Below are positions 40,485 to 52,259 of a DNA stretch of 64,000 nt, piece after piece; within the stretch, counting starts at the first letter, position 1; each line of letters starts with the position of its first letter. This DNA is from Pseudoips prasinana. Its lineage: Eukaryota; Arthropoda; Insecta; Lepidoptera; Nolidae. The translations under genes and the position numbers were made by a program. The DNA lies in NCBI GenBank assembly GCA_951640165.1, contig OX621249.1, positions 3,709,001 to 3,773,000 on the forward strand, written 5' to 3'. A model generated the notes under the pieces. The model saw only the letters and a program-made list of their open reading frames with translations, did not search any database and had not been told where the DNA came from.

Positions 40485-43400
40485 TGCTGTGTGGTGACGG
40501 CCTAAGAATATCACCACCCCCTCTCATCCCGTGGGGGTACGTAAAAGTCGTCCCGAGGGAATATATACCAGAGAACGGGCAGCAGCGTTCTCCTGAGTAC
40601 CATGTCCACCTTACTGCGATCGCCAACCCGTCTGCCAAGCGTGGCGATTATGGCAAATCCCCTCAAATGATGGACACAACCAAACCGCGGCCCCCAGTCC
40701 CCGGCAGCCCTGCTATTCCCAGCCGTGGTAACAGGCGTGGTTACGGCAGGGCAGGGGTGCTAAGAATCCCCGGCAGATTCCGCGTTACCAACACCGACGA
40801 CCTCTGGCCCTGGCAACATATAACACACGTACACTGCGGTCCGACGAGAAGATAACCGAACTGGAGGAAGAATTGAGCAGGTTACATTGGGATATTGTAG
40901 GATTATCTGAAGTCCGAAGAGAGGGGGAGGACTCGATAATACTGAAATCCGGAAACCTGCTCTATTACAGGGAGGGTGACCAAATATCCCAAGGTGGTGT
41001 CGGGTTCATAGTCCACAAGTCCCACGTGAACAACCTAGTGAAAATCGAGAGTGTGTCGACGAGGGTTGCGTACCTTATACTCAGAATCACCAAGCGGTAT
41101 TCGTTGAAGGTTATACAGGTATACGCACCCACTTCGACACACTCCGACGATGAGGTCGAGGTTATGTATGAGGACATATCCAGAGCCATACATACCTCTA
41201 ACTCCTATTTCACTGTGGTCATGGGGGACTTTAACGCGAAGCTGGGCAAACGATTCGGTAATGAGCTGAGAGTGGGGCAATTTGGAACTGGTGACCGGAA
41301 CCCCCGGGGCCAAATGTTGGCCGACTTCATGGAGAAGGAGGGACTCTTTATGATGAATTCCTTCTTCAGGAAGCCGGACCACCGCAAATGGACCTGGGTG
41401 AGCCCGGATGGTAAAACTAAAAATGAGATAGACTTTATCTTGTCGACGAGACGACAGATGTTCAATGATGTCTCCGTGATCAATGCGGTTAAAACCGGGA
41501 GCGATCACAGACTGGTCAGAGGCTCATTGAACCTTAATGTCAAACTCCAGAGGTCCCGACTGATAAAGTCTACGCTCCGACCTTTACCTATCCACGTCCA
41601 AAACCCCGAACCATTTCAGCTCGAACTGCAAAACCGTTTCGAATGCGTAGCAGACTGCGAGGAAGTGGACTCATACTATGACAGGCTCGTAGAAGCTGTC
41701 CATACGGCTGGGTCTAAGGTCTTCAAGGCCCGCCGTACAAACAGAACTAAAAAGATCTCTGACTTTACCCTGCAACTTATGGAAGATAGACGGAAAATGG
41801 TTCTGACATCCTCAGATGATGCTACCAGATATCGGCAGCTCAACAGACAGATCTCAAAGTCTTTGACTCGCGACACGCGGCAATTTAATACAATTAGTAT
41901 TAAAGAGGCCATCGAGCAAAACAAAGGCTCTAAAGTGTTCGCAAGAGCTCTGTCTGTTGGACAGAGCCAACTGACGAAGCTGAAGACTGAGGATGGTATA
42001 ATCGTCACGTCTAAACCTGAGTTGCTGGGAGAGATCGAGAAGTTCTACGGACAGTTATATACGACAACACAGCCACCTGTCAAAAGTCATGCCTCAGATC
42101 CCAGAGCACGACTAACCCGACATTACACCGAAGACATCCCGGACGTCAGCCTGTACGAGATTAGAATGGCTCTCAAACAACTCAAGAACAACAAGGCGCC
42201 TGGTGATGATGGAGTTACAGCAGAGCTTCTGAAGGCGGGTGGTACACCAATCCTACGGGCCCTTCAGAAGTTATTTAACTCCGTCATACTAGATGGTCAA
42301 ACGCCACAAGCATGGCACAGAAGTGTGGTGGTGCTCTTCTTCAAAAAGGGCGACAAAACCCTATTGAAGAATTATAGACCCATCACACTGCTGAGCCATG
42401 TTTATAAGTTGTTTTCGAGGGTCGTTACGAACCGTCTCGCGCGCAGGTTTGACGACTTCCAGCCTCCCGAACATGCCGGTTTCCGAAAAGGCTTTAGCAC
42501 CATAGACCACATACATACGCTGCGGCAAGTTATACAGAAGACCGAAGAGTATAACAAGCCACTGTGCTTAGCGTTTGTGGACTATGAGAAAGCCTTTGAT
42601 TCTATCGAAACATGGGCCGTGCTGAGGTCTCTCATAAGGTGCCAAATTGACTACCGGTATATCGAGGTGATAAAGTGTTTGTATGAAAACGCCACTATGT
42701 CAGTGCGACTCCAGGACCAGATCTCGAAACCTATCCACTTGCAGCGAGGCGTGAGACAGGGAGATGTTATATCTCCGAAACTGTTCACCGCTGCATTGGA
42801 AGACGTCTTCAAGCTTCTGGACTGGAAAGGCTTTGGCATCAATGTCAATGGCGAGTACATCACTCACCTTCGATTTGCCGATGATATCGTAGTCATGGCT
42901 GAGACCATGGAAGACCTCGGTACAATGCTCGATGACCTCAGCAGAGTCTCTCAACAAGTGGGTCTGAAAATGAACATGGATAAGACGAAAATCATGTCAA
43001 ACGTCCATGTTACACCCACTCAATTGAAAGTTGGTGACTCTGCACTCGAAGTTGTAGAGAACTATATTTACCTAGGACAGACCATCCAACTAGGTAGGTC
43101 CAACTTCGAGAAGGAGGTCAATCGTAGAATCCAACTCGGATGGGCAGCGTTCGGGAAGCTACGTAACATCTTCTCGTCCAAAATACCGCAGTGTCTCAAG
43201 TCGAAAGTCTTCGACCAGTGTGTGTTGCCAGTGATGACATACGGAACAGAGACGTGGTCGCTCACTATGGGCCTTATTAGAAGGCTCAAGGTCACCCAAA
43301 GAGCAATGGAGAGGGCTATGCTCGGAGTTTCCCTGCGGGATCGCATCAGAAATGTCGAAATCCGCAGGCGAACCAAAGTCACCGACATAGCCCGAAGAAT

Positions 43401-43665
43401 TGCCAAGCTGAAGTGGCAGTGGGCAGGGCACATAGCTCGTAGAGCCGACGGCCGTTGGGGCAGAAAGGTTCTCGAGTGGCGACCACGAACCGGAAGACGC
43501 AGCGTGGGCAGGCCCCCTACAAGATGGACCGATGATCTTGTGCGGGTCGCTGGAAATCGCTGGATGCGGATAGCGCAAGACCGGCAATTGTGGAGATCTT
43601 TGGGGGAGGCCTTTGTCCAGCTGTGGACGTCTTTCGGCTGATATGATGATGATGATGATGATGAT
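40485..43665 (+). mobile_element. RTE-clade non-LTR retrotransposon, near full length
   Basis: The leader starts 'tgctgtgtggtgacggcc', and the body has one long EN-RT frame. The 3' end is a (TGA/ATG)n microsatellite (43641-43665), as RTE elements have. 'attaataattt' precedes the element (near 40461) and follows its tail (43666), a candidate target duplication. Fragments of this family recur at 9731, 15636, 38105, 53785, 56470, 57433, 57838 and 62030. Confidence 0.85.
40668..43641 (+). CDS. RTE endonuclease-reverse transcriptase, one probable frameshift
   Basis: The protein nicks target DNA and reverse-transcribes its RNA there. The main frame is open from 40732 to TGA at 43639. EN (about 40810-41540): Asn in 'ATYNTRTLR', Glu in 'VGLSEVRRE', Asp/Asn in 'VVMGDFNAKLG', His in 'GSDHRLV'. 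RT (about 42150-43060): 'NNKAPGDDGVTAELL', 'NYRPITLLSHVYKLFSRV', 'VDYEKAFD' (catalytic Asp), 'GVRQGDVISPKLF', 'LRFADDIVVMAE' (two catalytic Asp). A basic C-terminal region with 'WAGHIARRADG' and 'RWTDDLVRVAG' follows. The main frame has no ATG before EN. Another frame starts ATG at 40668 and runs to the EN border, so a 1-nt deletion near 40807-40811 probably splits one ORF. All catalytic residues are present. Confidence 0.85.
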
Positions 43666-43679
43666 TAATAATTTATACA

Positions 43680-44104
43680 TTGCTTAAATTATCGTAAAGG
43701 TTCTTGTGAACAATACCTAGTAAGTGATTGTCGCGGCCTGAACACCTCTACAATAGAAACCATAGTTAAAATACTTAATACTATACTCATCGACAACTTT
43801 TATATTTTATACCCACATGTTATTTTTATAATTGTTTACACAAATCTATCGGCCTCAGCCAAGCAACACGTAATTTGTAATTCACTTAAATTAAATGCAG
43901 TAAAACAGTTATCCAGATATTTCCGGGTTTTATTTCTACCAAGGAGTAGGACCAGCAGTGTCTCATGCATAGACAGTGATCTTTGCCTTAACACAAAGAT
44001 TACTCGGCGGGCATATCGAATCTACGACGTCGGGCTGTCGCAAAACTAGTTCGGCTTACACTGCTTACTGCCGTCGGTAAGGTACTAAAGGCGGTACAAA
44101 GATA
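43680..44104. other. Intergenic, nothing recognised
   Basis: No supported feature. Confidence 0.4.
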
Positions 44105-44187
44105 AACAAAAGACCTGACACGGGATTTGAAGCAGGACCTCGTTCTCTGTGGGTGAACACGCTACTGGTACACCAACGAGGCATTAC
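44105..44187 (-). mobile_element. SINE-B head fragment
   Basis: Reverse head: 'cctgacacgggatttgaa' and 'gctactggtacaccaacgag'. Body absent. Confidence 0.6.
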
Positions 44188-44284
44188 GTAATATTATATA
44201 TACGTATGTAATTATGACGTAAACTAATTGAATAGGTGTCAAACATTACGTAATTACCCCAAACCATAAGCATATACTATTCCC

Positions 44285-45062
44285 TATCATCGACTATGGT
44301 GATGTGTGCTACTTTGACCTGAATGCAGATCACCTTAATAAACTTGACCGACTTCTAAATAACTGCATTCGATTCGTTTTCAATCTCCGAAAATACGACC
44401 ATGTGTCTAATTATCGCTCTCAACTTAATTGGTTGCCTATTCGGAAGCGTAGATCTCTAAGAGCGTTAACTACTCTTTACTCTTTACTTGATTCTCCCTC
44501 TTCTCCCTCGTATCTAACTTCAAAGCTTCAATATTTACATAGCAATCACAGTAAATATCTTCGTTCTTCACATAACAGACTTCTTCAGTGCCCCTCTCAT
44601 CATTCTAATTTCATTCACACCTCTTTCTTCGTACAATCCATTCTTCTTTGGAACTCCCTTCCACCGGAAATCAGGATGGCAAAGACTCGTTACTCGTTTA
44701 AACAGAAAAGTCGCGCATATCTTTTAAAAAAAGGTTAGTATTTAAAAGTATTACTGTTGTATTATTTATTATACAATTTATTTATGCTATTTAGTTATGT
44801 ATATATATATATATATTAGTTTATATATTTTATAGTATGTAAGTATATATATATATATATATATATATATGATATGTATCTGTTTAATTTATATGTACCT
44901 TATATAAATATCTTCTCATCTACAATATTTTTACACTCAGTGCACCTACCATGTTTTCTCTGCATCACCCCAAGGTTGACTGTTAGAGAATGCCTTTGGT
45001 ATTAAGTCCGCCTTTGTGCAATTCTGTGCAAGAAGTTTTAAAATAAATAAATAAATAAAATA
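44285..45062 (+). pseudogene. LINE-J, C-terminal coding part and 3' UTR
   Basis: The frame encodes 'IIDYGDVCYFDLNADHLNKL', 'NCIRFVFNLRKYDHV', 'YRSQLNWLPIRKRRSLRALT', 'FFVQSILLWNSLPPEIRMA' and stops at 44736. The 3' UTR has AT repeats, then 'ttgactgttagagaatgcct', 'aagtccgcctttgtgc' and an AAAT tail. Same LINE as 32338-33497, but the frame is uninterrupted here, so this is the younger copy. Confidence 0.8.
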
Positions 45063-45244
45063 AATATACTCGTAATGGAAATATTAGCAGGTTTACAAAA
45101 TATTAATTATTATATTTCACAGAATTAGTGCGTCGTTAACAACGCAGCCCTATTTAATTTATTTGCTCACGAAATTGTTCGCGAAAATATTGTTCATTTG
45201 AACTCAAAATATACTGAGTGCTAGTGAAAATAGTGAGCTAAATA
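45063..45244. other. Intergenic, nothing recognised
   Basis: No supported feature. Confidence 0.4.
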
Positions 45245-45674
45245 AATGCAAATTGAATGTACATACATAGACTCACGCCTGTTTCCCAGAGGGGTAGGCA
45301 GAGACAACGGATTTCCATTTGTCACGATCTTTGCATACTTCTTTTGCCCCGATTACTGTCATTATATTCTTCATACATGCTCGCCGGTTTAGGGTACTTC
45401 TGACCTGCCCTTTCTTGAGAACATCTCCAATTTGGTCAGAGAATGTTCGACGTGGTCTTCCCCTTCCGGTTGTCCCATTCACACAGGCCAGGTATACTTC
45501 TATTGTCAATCTTCTTTCATTCATCCTTTCTAAATGGCCAAACCATCTCAGCATGCCTTTTTCGATCTTTGTGACTACATCCTCTTTCACACCACAACGC
45601 TCACTTACATCAGTATTTCGAATTCTGTCTCTCAAAGTCACACCACACATACTTCTCAGAGCTCTCATTTCCAA
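45245..45674 (-). pseudogene. RTE-2 C-terminus, open frame
   Basis: A 133-codon open frame: '[20 protein letters not shown]', '[20 protein letters not shown]', '[20 protein letters not shown]', '[20 protein letters not shown]' and '[16 protein letters not shown]'. It is the best preserved of the four copies (7395, 22007, 47475). The tail (TACA)n lies at 45260. 5'-truncated. Confidence 0.8.
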
Positions 45675-45706
45675 ATTGAATGTAACTGTGAAATATTAAT
45701 AATAAT

Positions 45707-46377
45707 ATAATAATAAGATAAGATAACTCTTTATTGTACACCAAAACATTACAGGATAAAAGAATACAATAACATACATTTAAAAAATGGTACAATTGGC
45801 GGCCTTATCACTAAATGTGATCTCTTCCAGGCAACCTAGGCAGGGATTGGAGTATGGAGTAACAGAGATAGGGTAGTTGTCAGTGTACATAAGTATAGAA
45901 ATGATACGCACTGGTATCATTACAAAAACAGTGAGTTTTCTACGTCATATAAGATAAATTACATATATATTAACCTACATACTACATTATATACACGCAT
46001 ATATACTTAAATTTCATAAATAAATAAATACATACATAAAATTCTTATCCACATAAAGCAAAACTAAAGTAGGAGCTGTTGCTGAAGTTCCATAAACTAG
46101 TCGAGAGTAGATTATGTCGTACCTTTTTGTAGCGACAAGTAGTGATCTTTTACTAGACTCTGAAAGTTGCGTAGAGATTGAGCTTGGCGTACTGACAATG
46201 GCAATGCATTCCACAGGCGAGCTCCTTGCACAGCAAACGATTTGTCCAGAAAGATTGTGGAATGTGCTGGCATTGTTAATTTTAAATTATTCGATGATCT
46301 CAGAAGTTTCGAATGTGATTCATAAAGGAATGAAAAGCGTTCTTTGAGGTAAGAGGGAGTATATAATGTTCTCCTAG
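45707..46377 (-). pseudogene. LINE 3' end with C-terminal codons
   Basis: Coding part 46112-46377: 'PSYLKERFSFLYESHSKLLR', 'LTMPAHSTIFLDKSFAVQGA', 'RLWNALPLSVRQAQSLRNFQ', ending 'YLSLQKGTT'. This is a CR1/Jockey-group C-terminus. The 3' UTR runs to 'gataactctttattgtaca' at 45720. The upstream side is cut by SINE-B at 46377. Confidence 0.7.
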
Positions 46378-46517
46378 CCGAATTTCGGCCACGGCAGCCA
46401 GGACATATTATAGTGCACAAGTGTGTGCGCAAACACAGGAGCACTTTCTATTCCGTCCCTCTCATGATCCGATGGGACGCCTAGCGACATGACCGGAAAG
46501 AGGTCAGGTACAGGATG
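46377..46517 (-). mobile_element. SINE-B, 3' half
   Basis: 'gccgaatttcggccacggc', 'attatagtgcacaagtgtgt', 'gaaagaggtcaggtacagg'. The tRNA-like head is missing. Confidence 0.7.
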
Positions 46518-46689
46518 AAAGAGGAAGCAAAGCGTTCGTACGGCATAATGGGATGTCATCAACAAAGCGGTGGAGACCCTCACGACGTCTGGTAGTCAGA
46601 TGAAAAAAGGGGGAAGAAGGGATCAGTTCATTGAGGTCTTGAGCAACTATTGTCTATCGACTTCAACCGGGAACGACAACTTAACGTGC

Positions 46690-46860
46690 CCTCCGAAGCA
46701 AGGAAATGATCAGAAATTAAACCACTTTAGCGATGACCCAACTATGGACTGACCGGGTGCCTAGTTGCCTAACCTCGCCCATCACTTATGGGCCACTGAG
46801 AGCCGGCTGTGAGCGCTCAAAATGGACATTAACATTAGCCGAGGTTCTAGTTCACATTTC
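46690..46860 (-). mobile_element. 5S-rRNA-derived SINE, copy 3
   Basis: In complement it has 'gtgatgggcgaggttaggca', 'ggtcagtccatagttggg' and 'aaagtggtttaatttctga', matching copy 1 at 19965. Reverse orientation. The 5S segment is decayed. Confidence 0.7.
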
Positions 46861-47279
46861 AATGTTCCAATTTACCAAGAAAAGCAATATGCTCAATGCG
46901 GCGGGTTTCACGGCAGATTTGAATGCGCACGATACTGAACTAATATAAGCCGCGCGTAAATCTGTAGGCGGTAATATCTGAGATAGTGCAGGCTTACGTT
47001 ATTAGCTTATATCGGGGGTAAGGGACTGCCTGAAGCTAGCTCATAGGCGTATTATGATACTCCAAAGCTTTTTAGGTGGTAGGGAACAGAATGCAAATGC
47101 AGAAACTATTAAGTTAATTATATTTGACAATAAATAAGATTTTAATTTTATAGCATTATTCGCAATGCAAAGCGTTTATCTAATCCCAAAAATGGGAAAT
47201 AATAAATTTAATCGTCCGGCGGGTCTCGAACCTGCACCATCTACCAATCGAAAATCAAAATATGATTATTACGAGATTT
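46861..47279. other. Intergenic, nothing recognised
   Basis: 'ccggcgggtctcgaacctgc' near 47216 is a lone B-box-like motif of some SINE. Nothing more is supported. Confidence 0.35.
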
Positions 47280-47470
47280 ATAAGATTTTTTATACACGGC
47301 CATCTGATCCCAAACTAAGCAGAGCTTGCACTATGGAAACCAGATAACTGATTTACTACATATACTATTTACACCCAGACTCAGGACAAACACATATGTT
47401 CATGCACACAACAACCCACGACCTGCGGCGTGAAAGGCAGCGTATCTACCAACCACGTCACAGGCCCGTC
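47280..47470 (-). mobile_element. SINE-E, reverse, nearly full
   Basis: 'acacggccatctgatccca', 'aactaagcagagcttgcact', 'cccagactcaggacaaacac', 'ggcgtgaaaggcagcg'. The head ends 'ccaaccacgtcacaggcc'. Confidence 0.75.
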
Positions 47471-47474
47471 AGAT

Positions 47475-47755
47475 TTATAAGAAGATTGACATAAGAAGTA
47501 TACCTGGCCTGTGTGAATGGCACAAATGGAAGGGGAAGACTCGTAGAACATTCTCTGACCAAAGCGGAGACGTTCTCAAGAAAGGGCAGGTCAGAAGTAA
47601 CCTAAACCGGCGAGCATGTCTGAAGAATATAATGTCAGTGAGCAAGGCGAAGGTATGCAAGAATCGTGACAAAGAGAAATCCGTCTCTGCCTACCCCTCT
47701 GGTAAACAGGCGTGTGTCTATGTAAGTATATATGTATGTATATATGTATGTTGCA
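47475..47755 (+). pseudogene. RTE-2 C-terminal fragment
   Basis: Matches 7560-7840 ('tacctggcctgtgtgaatgg', 'gaaagggcaggtcagaagta', 'tctgcctacccctctgg') with indels that break the frame. The tail is TATG repeats. Confidence 0.7.
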
Positions 47756-47870
47756 CCGCAGTCTCTCCGTACCACCCAAAAGTTGACTGTTAGATAATGC
47801 CTATGGTAATAAGTCCGCCTATATACAATATTCTTTGTGCTAAACTTTAAATAAAAAAAAAAGATGTAGA
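47756..47870 (+). repeat. LINE-J 3' tail
   Basis: 'aaagttgactgttagataat' and 'aataagtccgcctatata', with an A10 tail, match the 3' UTR of LINE-J at 44960-45062. It abuts the RTE-2 tail directly. Confidence 0.65.
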
Positions 47871-47974
47871 TCAGCTGAAATCTTTTTGCTAATCGCCTCT
47901 TAGTGCTCCTTCATTAATTTATTTGTATGACAAGCGCTTACGCACAAGATTTTCAAGTATTTTGTTTTGCGCAC

Positions 47975-48225
47975 ATCGCAAATCCATTGCCGGACATAGG
48001 CCTCCTCCAAAGGTTTCTATAGCGTTGCCATTTTGTGGCGATGCCTTAGTCACCACGCTTGGTATGCGCGTTGGCGACTTCAGTTAGGTGGTAACTAAAG
48101 TACACAGGTGCCGCTGCTGCCCGACTACCTGATGTATCCCTTAGTCGCCTTTTACGACACCCACGGGATGGGTTAGCCCTGTTATTTTTTCTGACCCAGA
48201 AACTACACGGCTCGCAAATGATGTT
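47975..48225 (-). mobile_element. RTE-derived short composite (type B), reverse
   Basis: 'attgccggacataggcctcc' (3' end) leads into 'agtcaccacgcttggtatgc', 'gtaactaaagtacacaggtg' and 'cacccacgggatgggttagc' (leader). Same structure as 29745 and 59262. Confidence 0.65.
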
Positions 48226-48809
48226 CTCTAAATATTAAATTATTTGTAGTCAACTTTTCGTAGCAATATACCGTAGCCAGAACCGTAGCGGCGTAGCTTC
48301 TACGACATGACATACGACTACGAAAAATTCCGCGACCTAAGTCTGTGCCAACTTTATTACACTTTCGATAAGAACGCCATTTCCTGTATTCAAAGAAAAT
48401 GTTGCTAGCTTACAGAAAATGTTGCTAACTTAAAGAGTTATTTTAATTTTATTTTCGTCGCGGCCGCATTTGAAGATCAGAAGTTCTTAGTAAACGCTTT
48501 GAAAATCATAATAACATTTTCTCACAAGTTTTAGTAATGCTTAAGAGATATTTTCGTAAGTTTGCATCGTTGACGGCAGCTTTAAATAATATTTAACTTC
48601 TGTTTTTAGTGAAGACTGTATCTGATATTTTTTCCCAGTAGCATATGTTGCAGCTGTCACTAAATTAAAGGTTTTAGATTGTCCTGCCTTGAAGAGCTTG
48701 TATAGCTGTTACATAATCCGATAAAGAGTGCATTTATATTTTCATTTAAACTCGTGCACTTTTCTTTTCATCATGTTTGGATGAGTTTGGCGGTGTGATG
48801 GAATTATAT
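48226..48809. other. Intergenic, nothing recognised
   Basis: A short direct repeat 'agaaaatgttgcta' (48396, 48415) only. Confidence 0.4.
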
Positions 48810-49188
48810 ATACAACATGTAACATAATTAACGCACACCCTCAAACACCCCAATTAGAATATTATGTTGTAATCATAATACATACACTACATTTTTAATT
48901 TAACATATATATTTATTCTTGGAATAAAGTTTATTTTTCTTTATTTTGTGTTGAATGATGGAATTTGTGTGAATACAAATACAACTGCGATTTATAAGTC
49001 TGATTACTTTTACTTACTGTCCATTTCAATTGGTTTTGACTCTACAGGGTTGATATGACAATAATATCCGTAGTTTTAATTATTTTGGAAAAAAAATTAC
49101 GTATATTAAAAATGATATAAATCGATTCAGTAAAGGATTCTGAATAAACGGATTCAGGAAGTGCGTTAATTACGTTACATGTTGTATA
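48810..49188 (+). mobile_element. 400-bp MITE, copy 4
   Basis: Same orientation as copies 1 and 2. Left 'acaacatgtaacataatt', right 'gcgttaattacgttacatg', flanked by TATA on both sides. Slightly internally deleted (379 bp). Confidence 0.8.
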
Positions 49189-49688
49189 TATTTATATGAG
49201 TTCCATTGCAGTGTTGGCTTGTATTTGGTTCTGTACGTTAGTAATATAAGATAAGATAAGGCTGGAACTCTGTAATTGGCTTAGTTCAATATGTTTTTTT
49301 TGAAACAGAAACAGAAATCATTTATTTGCATAAACATGTGTTTACAAACAGTGGTGCATTGTATGTAGGATGGTAGGTATAAGTTTTTATGTTCTGACAT
49401 GTTTGCCGTACATATAGTGGCATGCAAATGTTAGGTAGGTACAATTATTACATTAAAATTATGACATGTAGGTTTCTTTAATTAAATATGAGCATTACAA
49501 TTACCAAAGTCAATAGTATATATTAGTATGTCAATTGGATAAAATAATTAAATCATATATTCCAAATGAAATCTAATAAGTTAAAATAACAATGTCAATA
49601 ATAAAAAAAATTAATTAAGGTTAGGTACATGTCAATAGATGAAAAGCATACATTCCAATATAAATAATAATACTAATTAAAATTAAAA

Positions 49689-52244
49689 TTAGTCCTTTAG
49701 GAAATCTGTAACATTGTAGTATGCTTTTTCAACAAGAAGCGATTTAACTTTTTTTTTAAACATATTATTGTTGAGGTTTTTACAGCTATTTGGTATTTTA
49801 TTATACAGCACCGGAGCCATGCAAAAAACACTTCTCCGCATAAGTGCAGTCCTAGCCGTGTGTAGACACAGTCTGCTGTTGTCGCGTCTATTGCGGATAG
49901 CGACATCTGCTAGGCGCGTAAATAAATTAGGATTTGTCTTGACAAACACTACAACCTCCAAGATGTACAGAGACGACAAAGTCAATATTTCATGCTTCTT
50001 AAAATATGGTTCACAGCTATCCGTAGTTTTCAACTTAAAAATGACTCTAACGCATCTCTTCTGGGATTTAAATATATCGTCTTTATCTGTAGAATTGCCC
50101 CAGAACATAATACCGTATCTGAGGGCGCATTCAACGAGTCCGTAATATGCGGTCAGGAGAGCATCTATACTGACAGTTCGCGATAATGTGTATAAACTAC
50201 TGCTTATCTTTTTACTTAAGCTTTCTACGTGTGCCTTCCAATTGAGAGCCTTGTCGATTATTAAACCTAAAAACTTTGTCGTACCAACTGCGTATATACT
50301 ATTATTGTTATATTTTATGTCCAAATTATTATATGTCAATCGTTGGCTGAAATGCATGATTATAGTTTTATTAATATTGATGTTTAAATTATTATTTTCT
50401 AACCATTCAACAATCTGAATTAAGGTATTATTTATGTCATTTTCGAAAGTGCTTCGACATTTACAATCTACAGTTACAGTACTGTCGTCTGCAAAAAGGG
50501 TCATAGGGTATGCTTTGGCCTTCGGGAAGTCATTGACGTAAATAATAAAGAGAAGCGGACCTAGTACGCTTCCTTGGGGAACACCATGGACGACTTTACG
50601 TTCATCCGATGAATAAATTTTCTCTAGGTTCTTTTTATCTAGACTGCTGACATTTGTAATTTGTTTGCGGTCACTCAGGTAAGATTTAATCATTTCTAGT
50701 ACGTTCCCTCTGACTCCCCACGCTTCTAGCTTTTTTAGCAGGATATTGTGTTGGACGTAGTCAAATGCCTGTGTCATATCGCAAAATATAGCAGACACCG
50801 GCATATTTCTGTCCATATTTTTTAGTACGACGTGTAGAAAATCATAGACTGTCATATTGATAGTCTTATTTTTCCTGAAGCCTTTTTGTTCATAGCATAA
50901 TATGGAGTTTTTTTCTAAATAAGAGTACAGTTCTCTGTGCAAATATTTTTCAAATATTTTTGAAAAGACAGGAATAAGTGCGATTGGTCTATAATTATCC
51001 ATTTGCTGCTTATCTCCTTTTTTAAATAAAGGTTTAATAATAGAAATTTTAAGTGCATCTGGATATTTACCCTCACTTATGCCTATATTTATTATATGGC
51101 TCAATGGTTCACATATTTCGTTAGAAACCTCTTTGACAATTTTTGTGCATATGCCATCGTACCCTACACTGTTAGTGTTTTTAAGAGAAGAGATTATCTT
51201 CAGAATGTCGTTTGGTAGAGACGGGGCCATGAAAATGGAGTCCTTTTTATTTAAAATATGTTTTGTTGCTGATCCTCTACAACTACCCGTTGGTTGAATT
51301 TTGTCTATAAAATAGTCATTGAATAGTTTAGCAATGTGCTTTGGATTTGTAATGGTTTTATTATTAAATTTTAGTTGAGGTATATAAGATTTAGGTATAT
51401 TTAATGTTGAATCATTTATTAGTTGCCACGTAGCTTTGCATTTATTTTTGGATATTTTTATTTTATAATCATTTTGAGCCCGTTTTGTCAAAATGATAAT
51501 TTTTTTAAATAGTATTGAATAGTCGGTTAGCTTTCTTTTATTTTGTGGTATCGGTTTTTGTCTATATTGCCATAATAATTGGCGTTTCTTTTTGCTACAT
51601 ATTTTAACACCTCGCGATATCCATTTATTGCTTCTGCTTACTTTTATTGTAATCCTAAGTTTTGGAAAACACTGGTCATAGAGAAACGAAAACATTTCGA
51701 TAAATTCGTTGTAAGCTACATTTGTGTCAGCTGATTCATATACCTCAGAGAAAGTTAAACTTCTTAAATATGATTGGAATTTGTTTATGTTTTCCCTACT
51801 GTAGTCGCGTTTTGTAGTACGCCAAGAATTGACGCAACACACTGTCCTTACTGGACATCTAAGAAGCTGAGCAGTGTGGTCAGACAAACCCAATTCTAAT
51901 ACTGAGCCTTTACAAAGTCGACCAAAGTTATGTGCAAAGTTATCAATGCATGTCAGGCTTTTCATCCGAGTGGGCTCATTGAGTGCTAACGTCAAATTAA
52001 AATTTAATAACACATTTTTAAACTCTAATGATTGGGTGTTCTTTTTGAGCACATCGATGTTAAAATTACCCGATATAACAATGTTTTTATATCGCTTCTT
52101 CATTAACTCGCTTAACAAAAGTTCTAATTTATCAAAACATACATTGAGATTATTTGAATTCGGTACTCGATATACACATACAACGGCAATCTTATAGTCA
52201 ATAAGTTCAATAGCACAACATTCAAATACGCCTGTTAATGACAT
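49689..52244 (-). CDS. LINE ORF2, RT part after the duplication
   Basis: An 851-codon open frame. It lacks the N-terminal third of EN but holds 'VISGNFNIDVL' and 'LSDHTAQLL' from EN. RT: 'NTNSVGYDGICTKIV', 'YRPIALIPVFSKIFEKYL', 'FCDMTQAFDYVQHNIL' (catalytic Asp), 'VVHGVPQGSVLGPLLFI', 'TLFADDSTVTVD' (catalytic Asp pair, about 50480). The C-terminal block is 'EPYFKKHEILTLSSLYILEV', 'RDNSRLCLHTARTALM' and 'YYNVTDFLKD'. The frame is intact, but the EN start is supplied only by the separate upstream piece, so the protein would be incomplete. The 'GN' of 'SGNFN' replaces the usual catalytic Asp (GDFN) found in the other copy. Confidence 0.85.
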   Translation of the reverse strand: MSLTGVFECCAIELIDYKIAVVCVYRVPNSNNLNVCFDKLELLLSELMKKRYKNIVISGNFNIDVLKKNTQSLEFKNVLLNFNLTLALNEPTRMKSLTCIDNFAHNFGRLCKGSVLELGLSDHTAQLLRCPVRTVCCVNSWRTTKRDYSRENINKFQSYLRSLTFSEVYESADTNVAYNEFIEMFSFLYDQCFPKLRITIKVSRSNKWISRGVKICSKKKRQLLWQYRQKPIPQNKRKLTDYSILFKKIIILTKRAQNDYKIKISKNKCKATWQLINDSTLNIPKSYIPQLKFNNKTITNPKHIAKLFNDYFIDKIQPTGSCRGSATKHILNKKDSIFMAPSLPNDILKIISSLKNTNSVGYDGICTKIVKEVSNEICEPLSHIINIGISEGKYPDALKISIIKPLFKKGDKQQMDNYRPIALIPVFSKIFEKYLHRELYSYLEKNSILCYEQKGFRKNKTINMTVYDFLHVVLKNMDRNMPVSAIFCDMTQAFDYVQHNILLKKLEAWGVRGNVLEMIKSYLSDRKQITNVSSLDKKNLEKIYSSDERKVVHGVPQGSVLGPLLFIIYVNDFPKAKAYPMTLFADDSTVTVDCKCRSTFENDINNTLIQIVEWLENNNLNININKTIIMHFSQRLTYNNLDIKYNNNSIYAVGTTKFLGLIIDKALNWKAHVESLSKKISSSLYTLSRTVSIDALLTAYYGLVECALRYGIMFWGNSTDKDDIFKSQKRCVRVIFKLKTTDSCEPYFKKHEILTLSSLYILEVVVFVKTNPNLFTRLADVAIRNRRDNSRLCLHTARTALMRRSVFCMAPVLYNKIPNSCKNLNNNMFKKKVKSLLVEKAYYNVTDFLKD

Positions 52245-52259
52245 ATTTTTTACATAATT

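Noticed and set aside
43159..43680. 173-codon minus-strand open frame opposite the RTE
   Set aside because: It is a shadow of the RTE coding strand; similar shadows at 41035-41508 and 43068-43433 were also dropped.
49768..52197. Plus-strand open frames opposite the LINE
   Set aside because: They are shadows of ORF2; the duplicated pair at 51874 and 52645 reflects the 749-bp duplication.
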